From Bacillota bacterium (GTDB lineage Bacteria; Bacillota; Limnochordia; Limnochordales; ZCTH02-B6): a DNA stretch of 64,000 bases. The first letter of the stretch is position 1. Each line of letters starts with the position of its first letter. The notes beneath the pieces were generated by a model, which ran no database searches, had not been told where the DNA came from, and saw only the letters and a list, made by a program, of their open reading frames with translations. The stretch is from positions 1 to 64,000 of the forward strand of contig PKQR01000001.1 of assembly GCA_017578085.1 (NCBI GenBank), in the 5' to 3' direction. Positions 59,017 to 64,000 of the stretch are shown here, piece after piece. Position numbers and translations under genes: made by a program.

Positions 59017-59991
59017 TCAGGGCCGCTGCTTCGGGTCGAGCGCGTCCCTCAGCCCGTCGCCGATGACGTTGAACGCGAGCACCGTGACGGTAATGGCCAG
59101 TCCCGAGAAAACGGCGAGCCACGGGTTGCTGAGGATGTTGTTGACGCCGGAGCGGATCATGTTGCCCCAACTGGGCGTCGGCGGCTGCACGCCGAGACCC
59201 AGGAAGCTCAGGCTCGCCTCGGTGCGGATGGCCGTCGCGATCCACAAGGTGGACATGACCGATATCGGGCCCAGGATGTTTGGGATGATGTGGCGCAGGA
59301 TAATCCGGGTTTCGCTGGCTCCAATCGCCCGGCACGCCTGGATGAATTCCTTCTGCCGCAGGGCCAGCACCGGTCCCCGGGCCAGCCGGATGAAGTTGGG
59401 CAGGAGCGACAGCGCCACGGCGATGACCACGTTGGTCGTTCCCGGTCCCAGGGCGACCACCACCATCAGCCCCAGCAAGAGGCTCGGGAAGGACATGAGG
59501 ATGTTGGTGATGCTCGAAATGACCTGGTCCACCCGGCCTCCCAGGTAGCCCGAAATCCCGCCGATGATGGTGCCGAGAACCCCGGCCAGGAATACGGATG
59601 CGAGCCCCACCACCAGCGACGCGCGGCTGCCGTAAATGAGGCGGGAAAGCACGTCCCGGCCAAACTCGTCGGTGCCCAGCCGGAACATCTCGCTCGGGCC
59701 CCGCAGGCGGTAGATGATATGCTGCTCGGCCGGATCGTAGGGCGCCAGCCACGGGGCAAACACGGCCACGAAGATGAGCAGCGCGACAAAGATGACGCCG
59801 CCCACGGCCATGCGGTCCCGGCGGAACCGGCGCATCCACCGGGAATTCCACATGGCCGACAGGGTGTCGACGAAGCTCCTGCCCGTCCCGCTATCCGTGC
59901 TCCGGCCGGTGCTGCTCACCGTGCCACCGGAGCCGCCGGGCGTTGGGCTGGACATGCCGTTGGACGTGGAGCGTTGGGTTTCTGCTGCCAC
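59017..59991 (-). CDS. Peptide/nickel-type ABC transporter permease (DppC-like)
   Basis: A 324-residue permease with six helices. RMAVGGVIFVALLIFVAVFAPW and LRGPSEMFRLGTDEFGRDVLSRLIYGSRASLVVGL are hallmarks of DppC/OppC. The EAA-type coupling loop is RQKEFIQACRAIGASETRIILRHIIPN. GTG 59991 follows AAGGAGATCGCAC. The N-terminal 45 residues are Ser/Thr/Gly-rich and probably cytosolic. It pairs with the DppB-like permease directly upstream. Confidence 0.92.
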   Translation of the reverse strand: MAAETQRSTSNGMSSPTPGGSGGTVSSTGRSTDSGTGRSFVDTLSAMWNSRWMRRFRRDRMAVGGVIFVALLIFVAVFAPWLAPYDPAEQHIIYRLRGPSEMFRLGTDEFGRDVLSRLIYGSRASLVVGLASVFLAGVLGTIIGGISGYLGGRVDQVISSITNILMSFPSLLLGLMVVVALGPGTTNVVIAVALSLLPNFIRLARGPVLALRQKEFIQACRAIGASETRIILRHIIPNILGPISVMSTLWIATAIRTEASLSFLGLGVQPPTPSWGNMIRSGVNNILSNPWLAVFSGLAITVTVLAFNVIGDGLRDALDPKQRP

Positions 59992-60007
59992 GTGCGATCT
60001 CCTTCCG

Positions 60008-60946
60008 TCAGTCGTACCGGATGGTCGGGTCGACGAGGCCGTACAAAATGTCCACCGCCGTGTTTACCACCACGATGACAGCGGCGTAGATCATTAACCC
60101 GCCCTGGATCAGCGGGTAGTCCCGCTGCTGGATGGCGCCCACCAAGAGCCGCCCCATGCCCGGGCGGTTAAACACGGTTTCCGTGAGCACCGTACCCGCC
60201 AGCAAGGTCCCGAGGTACAGGCCGAAGACGGTGATCACCGGGATCAGGGCGTTGCGCAGCGCGTGCCAGTAGTGGACCCGGGCCGGCGGGACGCCTTTGG
60301 CGTGGGCGGTGCGGATGTAGTCTTCCTGCAGCACTTCCAGCAGTGAAGAGCGCACCGAGCGCATGATGAACGACGCCTGTACAAGTCCAAGGCTCAAGGC
60401 CGGCAGGAAGACGGCGTGCAGCCGCCCAAAAAAGCCCGGCTGCGGCGTGGAGATGACCGGGAACCAGCCCAGCTTCACGGCGAACAGCAACAGCAGCAGG
60501 ATGCCCAGGTAAAACGGCGGCATGGACAGCCCGAGCAGCGCCACAACCCGGCTCGCGTAATCAAAGATGCTGTTGGGACGCACGGCGGCGATGATCCCGG
60601 TGGGCACGCCGATCAGCGTCCCGATGAGCATCCCCCAAAAGACGAGCTCCAGCGTGTCGGGAAAGGCCGCGAAGATCTGCTCCGCGACGGGCCGGCCGGT
60701 GGCGTACGAGTTGCCAAAGTCGCCCCGCAGCGCATCCAGGAGAAAGTCCAGGTACTGCACGACCAGGGGCCGGTCCAGCCCCAGCTGCGCCCGCAGGCGG
60801 GCGATGGACTCGGCGGTGGCGGACGCGCCGAGCATGGCGGTGGCTGGGTCGCCCGAGGCCATGCGCATGACGAAAAAGACAATGCTCCCGACGATGAGGA
60901 GCGTCGGGATGATGGACAACAGTCGCCTCGCGATGTAGGCCTTCAA
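60008..60946 (-). CDS. Peptide/nickel-type ABC transporter permease (DppB-like)
   Basis: A 312-residue permease with six helices (IARRLLSIIPTLLIVGSIVFFV; DYIRTAHAKGVPPARVHYWHALRNALIPV, the coupling motif). It forms the membrane channel with the DppC-like protein. Start TTG 60946 has a weak ribosome site. A large hairpin (61020-61071) separates it from the binding-protein gene, consistent with more binding protein than permease. No ATP-binding protein is encoded in the operon. Confidence 0.92.
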   Translation of the reverse strand: MKAYIARRLLSIIPTLLIVGSIVFFVMRMASGDPATAMLGASATAESIARLRAQLGLDRPLVVQYLDFLLDALRGDFGNSYATGRPVAEQIFAAFPDTLELVFWGMLIGTLIGVPTGIIAAVRPNSIFDYASRVVALLGLSMPPFYLGILLLLLFAVKLGWFPVISTPQPGFFGRLHAVFLPALSLGLVQASFIMRSVRSSLLEVLQEDYIRTAHAKGVPPARVHYWHALRNALIPVITVFGLYLGTLLAGTVLTETVFNRPGMGRLLVGAIQQRDYPLIQGGLMIYAAVIVVVNTAVDILYGLVDPTIRYD

Positions 60947-61019
60947 AACCCCGTTGCCTCCCCGGCTTGGGCCGGCGGGGAACCTGCCAGGTTCGGCTAT
61001 CCAGACCGCCCGTCGGAGC

Positions 61020-61071
61020 GGCCTGTCAGCAGGCCTGTCATTAGGCCTGTCATTAGGCCTGCTGACAGGCC
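61020..61071 (-). other. 17-bp perfect stem between SBP and permease genes
   Basis: GGCCTGTCAGCAGGCCT (61020-61036) pairs with AGGCCTGCTGACAGGCC (61055-61071) around an 18-nt loop that itself repeats AGGCCTGTCATT. There is no U-run. It is probably an mRNA-stabilising or attenuating element that protects the binding-protein transcript. Confidence 0.75.
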
Positions 61072-61126
61072 TGACAGGTCCAACCGCCGGCCTAGCCCTG
61101 TTTCGGGTTCGCCGACCGGGTTTGCG

Positions 61127-62746
61127 TCAGCGCTGGATGCTGGTCTTCTCGTTGTAGATGTAGTGCTCGAACAAGTTGTCGAACTGGTTGGGCCCGACCA
61201 GCTCGTAGCCCAGGTCCACATAGGGCTGCCGGGCTACCGCGGAGTACCGCTGCGCGTAGGGCATCGCGGCCGCGGCGGCCATGATGCGCCGCTGCGCCTC
61301 GGCGTACAGCTCCTTCTGCCGGTCGGGGTTCAGCTCGGACCGGGCCTGTTCGATGAGGGCGTCAATGTTGTCCACGACGTCGCCCAGGTGCGAGAAGTTG
61401 GTGATGGCCGTCGGTTTCCCGACGATCGCGTCGCTGTGGTAGAACTGCGACAGGTACACGTCCGCGATGGGCAGGCGCGTGGCGTTATAGAAGATGACGC
61501 CGTTGACGTCCTCCCGGATACGGGCGTGGTAGCTGGCGTGGTCGATGACGTTGAGCCGCATGGTGACACCGATGCGGCGCCACTGCTCCTGCAAGAGCTG
61601 CGCGAAGGGCAGGTAGCTGGTGGCCTCGCTGATGTAGATCTCAAACTCGAAGCCGTTGGGATAGCCCGCCTCGGCCAGGAGCTGCCGCGCCCGCTGCGGG
61701 TTGTACTCGTAGGTCTCGATGCCCTCGGTGGTGTGGCCGAAATAGCCCGCGGGGACGGGGCTGCGCAGCGGCCGGGCGATGGAGGGCCCGAGATACTGCA
61801 CGATCTCGTCCCGGTTGACCGCGTAGGACAGCGCCTGGCGCACCTTCAGGTTGTCAAACGGCGGCTTGGTCATGTTGTACTGGATGAAGTACCCGTTGCC
61901 GGGGCCCACCAGGTCCACGACGATGCCCTGGGAGCGCATGCGGTCGACCCAGATTTGCTCGGAGTCGCCATCGGCGGTGTCCACCTCGCGGGTGCGCAGG
62001 GCCAGCTCGCGGGTGGCGGTGTCGGGCATGAAGCGGAACTCGATGCCGGCCAACTTCGGAGCGCCCTTGTAGTACTGGTCGTTGGCCTTCAGCACCACGT
62101 TGCGCCGCGGATTGTACTCAACAAACGCGAACGGACCGGTGCCGATGGGATTGAAGCGGTGCGCGTCGCCCAGCTCGGTGACGGCCTTCTTGCTTACGAT
62201 GAAACCGGAGTGATACCCCACCAGGCGCAGAAGCGCGAAGGGGTCCGGCTCGTGGAGCTCGATCTGCACCGTGTAGCGGTCGAGGGCCCGCACTTCCTTG
62301 ATGTTGGCCACTTCGCTGCGCCACGGCGAGCCGACGGCCGGGTCAGCCACGCGCTCAAAGGAGAAGACGACGTCCTCGGACGTGAATTCGCCGTAGCCAT
62401 GGTGCCACTGCACGCCCCGGCGCAGGTAGAAGGTCAGGACGCGCCCGTCCTCGCTGATCGTCCAGCGCTCGGCCAGGTCAGGCTCGATGCGCTCGATGTC
62501 GACGGTGCCGGCGGGCAGGTCCACCAGGCCGTTGAAGATCGCCTTGACGATCGGGTACTCGCCGAAGTTGGTGGCGAAATGCGGGTCCAGCGTGCCCACG
62601 TCCGCCACGCCCGAACCGACCCGCAGCACATGGCGGGTTTGGGCCATGGCCACGCCATTGCCGACGACGGAAAGGCCCGCGAGCAGGAGAACGGCGGCCA
62701 GCAGCACCGCCGCGCCGCGCACGGCCCGCAGCTTGCTAGTCAACAC
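61127..62746 (-). CDS. Peptide/nickel-type ABC substrate-binding protein (family 5)
   Basis: A 539-residue extracytoplasmic solute-binding protein of family 5 (DppA/OppA/NikA). A signal peptide covers about residues 1-35 (AVLLAAVLLLAGLSVVGNGVAMAQ). Recognisable parts are GVADVGTLDPHFATN, LAERWTISEDGRVLTFYLRRGVQWHHG (the family signature) and YNMTKPPFDNLKVRQALSYAVNRDEIV. The start is GTG 62746, after GAAAGGGGATGCCATC. It captures peptides or similar solutes for the adjacent permeases. Confidence 0.93.
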   Translation of the reverse strand: MLTSKLRAVRGAAVLLAAVLLLAGLSVVGNGVAMAQTRHVLRVGSGVADVGTLDPHFATNFGEYPIVKAIFNGLVDLPAGTVDIERIEPDLAERWTISEDGRVLTFYLRRGVQWHHGYGEFTSEDVVFSFERVADPAVGSPWRSEVANIKEVRALDRYTVQIELHEPDPFALLRLVGYHSGFIVSKKAVTELGDAHRFNPIGTGPFAFVEYNPRRNVVLKANDQYYKGAPKLAGIEFRFMPDTATRELALRTREVDTADGDSEQIWVDRMRSQGIVVDLVGPGNGYFIQYNMTKPPFDNLKVRQALSYAVNRDEIVQYLGPSIARPLRSPVPAGYFGHTTEGIETYEYNPQRARQLLAEAGYPNGFEFEIYISEATSYLPFAQLLQEQWRRIGVTMRLNVIDHASYHARIREDVNGVIFYNATRLPIADVYLSQFYHSDAIVGKPTAITNFSHLGDVVDNIDALIEQARSELNPDRQKELYAEAQRRIMAAAAAMPYAQRYSAVARQPYVDLGYELVGPNQFDNLFEHYIYNEKTSIQR

Positions 62747-62843
62747 GATGGCATCCCCTTTCTTCGTGTTCCGGTGTCCAAGTCTTCTGCCTTCTCTGCC
62801 TTTCCGCTGGGTGCTGATCCTCTAAGATGAGCCTCTAAGAATG

Positions 62844-63656
62844 CTACCGTTGGCGAACAGCGGCGACCGGCGGCACCTCCTTTCTATCCAGCAGGCTGTC
62901 TGCCTCCTTCCACCCGAGCTCCTGCTCCACGGCGGACTTGGCGGCCAGCAGCAGCTCCAACCACCGCCGCCAGCCGTCGCCGGCCACCCGGACGCTGGGG
63001 CCGACGACGCTGAGGCTGGCCTGCACCTCGCCGGCGGGGCCGCGGATGGGCACCGAGACGCTGGTCACGCCCTGCTCCACCTCGCCGTGGGACACGGCGT
63101 ACCCCTGCCGGGCGATGGCTTCCAGTTCGCTGCGGAACTGGGTGGGGTCTTGGAGCAGGGGATGGCCGGCGGGCAGGCGGGCCGATAAGGCCGCCCACAC
63201 CGTCTCCCAGGGCAAGAACGCGGCCAGCACCTTGTTGGACGCGCCCAGGTGGAAATCGTTGCGTTCGCCAACACGGCCGGTCATGCGCAGCGAATGGGGG
63301 CTTTCCACCGCATGGGCGATGACCGCCTGGTTGCCGTCGACGATGGTGAGCTTCACCGTTTCCTTGGTGGCGGCGGCTAGCCGGACCATATGCGGGTCGG
63401 CGATGCGGGCCAGTTCAGGCTGGGCCAGCCGCGCCAAGGACAAGAGCCGGAGACCGAGCCGGTAGCGCCGGCGCCGGGGCTCCTGGTGGACGAACCCATG
63501 GCGGGCGAATGTGGCCAACGTTTTTTGCACGACGCTTTTGGGCAGGCCCAGGTGGTGGGCCAGCTCGGTGACCCCCCACTCGGGGTGCTCGCGGTCGAAG
63601 GCGGCGAGCAGCGTCAGTGCCCTGTCCAGGGTCTGCAGCAGTGCCGTTTTCGCCAT
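62844..63656 (-). CDS. IclR family transcriptional regulator
   Basis: A 270-residue IclR regulator. The N-terminal winged HTH is DRALTLLAAFDREHPEWGV and GLPKSVVQKTLATFARHGFV; the effector domain includes VGERNDFHLGASNKVLAAFL and the final VSVPIRGPAGEVQASLSVVGP. It probably senses the substrate or product of the transport operon downstream. ATG 63656 follows GAGG by four bases; ATG 63671 is the alternative. Upstream, GTTTCT-TTTAT-AGAAAC (63674-63690) is a likely self-operator. Confidence 0.92.
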   Translation of the reverse strand: MAKTALLQTLDRALTLLAAFDREHPEWGVTELAHHLGLPKSVVQKTLATFARHGFVHQEPRRRRYRLGLRLLSLARLAQPELARIADPHMVRLAAATKETVKLTIVDGNQAVIAHAVESPHSLRMTGRVGERNDFHLGASNKVLAAFLPWETVWAALSARLPAGHPLLQDPTQFRSELEAIARQGYAVSHGEVEQGVTSVSVPIRGPAGEVQASLSVVGPSVRVAGDGWRRWLELLLAAKSAVEQELGWKEADSLLDRKEVPPVAAVRQR

Positions 63657-63673
63657 GGGGCCTCTTCGCAAAT

Positions 63674-63690
63674 GTTTCTTTTATAGAAAC
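63674..63690. promoter_or_regulatory. IclR-type operator candidate (GTTTCT-N5-AGAAAC)
   Basis: A 17-bp inverted repeat 17 bp upstream of the iclR start. The half-site GTTTCT/AGAAAC also occurs (with a 2-base spacer) upstream of livG at 46803-46816. Confidence 0.5.
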
Positions 63691-63834
63691 GCTGTCCCTA
63701 GTGAAGAAACGCAAAGACGCAGATCACTAATTGGTGGCGGCAAAGGAAAAATCCTGCCTGTACCGACAGACGCGCAATTTTGCGCCAGCTGCGGGCGGCG
63801 TGCGCGCCGCAATGCGCGTGCGCAAGAAATGGGC

Positions 63835-63857
63835 GGAGCCAGCCAAAGGCTGGCTCC
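63835..63857 (-). terminator. Terminator of the aminopeptidase gene
   Basis: A 10-bp perfect stem GGAGCCAGCC / GGCTGGCTCC with loop AAA lies 47 bp after the stop of the gene at 63904. The minus-strand sequence after the stem contains TTTCTT. Confidence 0.72.
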
Positions 63858-63903
63858 AAGCCCAGCGCCAAGTCCAGCTGTAAGTCCAGCTCCAAGTCCA
63901 GGG
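63856..63903. repeat. 12-bp tandem repeat, four copies
   Basis: CCAAGCCCAGCG, CCAAGTCCAGCT, GTAAGTCCAGCT and CCAAGTCCAGGG lie end to end between the terminator and the stop codon of the aminopeptidase gene. Confidence 0.85.
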
Positions 63904-64000
63904 TCACAGGCTGCAGACAAACTCGGCCAGCGTGCGCACAGCCACGCCCGTCGCGCCCTTGACCAGGTAATGGCGAGCCTTCTGGGCGGTTGCCGTGCCG
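63904..64000 (-). CDS. Leucyl aminopeptidase (M17), C-terminal end (partial)
   Basis: The frame enters from the right edge on the minus strand and ends at 63904-63906. The 32 visible residues include GTATAQKARHYLVKGATGVAV and then RTLAEFVCSL, matching the C-terminal GxA-KGATGxGVRTLVEL end of M17 leucyl aminopeptidases (PepA). The rest of the gene lies outside the window. It is followed by a 12-bp tandem repeat and a terminator. The family assignment is good in spite of the short length. Confidence 0.82.
   Translation of the reverse strand, partial: GTATAQKARHYLVKGATGVAVRTLAEFVCSL

Noticed and set aside
60416-62830. Plus-strand frame of 804 residues across the permease and SBP genes
   Set aside because: Antisense to two well-supported genes on the minus strand; composition is not that of a real protein.

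Overview
The window reads as chromosomal DNA of a GC-rich, spore-forming member of the Bacillota (Firmicutes), probably of a deep high-GC lineage of the Symbiobacterium, Limnochorda or Thermaerobacter kind. The lineage is an inference. What the sequence shows directly is two alpha/beta-type small acid-soluble spore proteins, a gamma-SASP-like protein, a full gerA-type germinant receptor operon, a PdaB-like deacetylase, strong AGGAGGTG ribosome binding sites with frequent GTG and TTG starts, a bacillithiol-type reductase (YpdA) and a FabL-type enoyl reductase. No transposase, phage gene, CRISPR array or rRNA gene was seen. One tRNA (Arg, anticodon CCT) is present.

Layout. 1-6200: an anaerobic or redox respiration region with two DUF2249 proteins, a heme-copper-oxidase-like membrane protein without the CuB ligands, a YwiC-like protein, DUF3243, a CRP/FNR-family regulator with a perfect TGTGA-N6-TCACA box nearby, OsmC and a heme-maturation-type radical SAM enzyme. 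6400-10920: a ba3-type cytochrome c oxidase operon (SCO1, PCuAC, a cysteine-less SCO-like protein, a 45-aa subunit IIa, subunit II and subunit I) closed by a strong terminator. 11050-14450: class II aldolase, zinc alcohol dehydrogenase and thioredoxin reductase. 14600-24500: spore and envelope genes (SASPs, FtsX-type ABC exporter, histidine phosphatase, PdaB, RluA, lytic transglycosylase, FabL). 24700-29460: an M14-type lipoprotein and the csoR-copA-copZ copper efflux operon. 29730-37900: succinate dehydrogenase sdhCAB with a divergent LysR regulator, YpdA, an SPFH/ribbon-helix-helix pair and a TrkA-C membrane protein. 38050-46670: two MATE exporters, the gerA operon and a flavin monooxygenase-like gene.

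46850-55230 is one collinear operon in which a branched-chain-amino-acid-type ABC transporter (livG, livH, livM, livK, livF) is interleaved with two acyl-CoA-forming ligases. It looks like a system that imports a carboxylic acid and activates it to a CoA thioester. 55300-57750 holds a YceI protein with a decayed partial copy behind it, tRNA-Arg, and a TetR regulator surrounded by ACCG-NN-CGGT boxes. 57745-63660 (minus strand) is iclR, then a peptide/nickel-type SBP and two permeases, then an M20 peptidase; no ABC ATPase is encoded there. The window ends inside a leucyl aminopeptidase gene.

Copper handling links several regions: SCO1 and PCuAC load the oxidase CuA/CuB centres, while CsoR, CopA and CopZ export surplus copper. 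Short tandem repeats of 11-28 bp recur just downstream of genes and are a distinctive feature of the intergenic DNA here.
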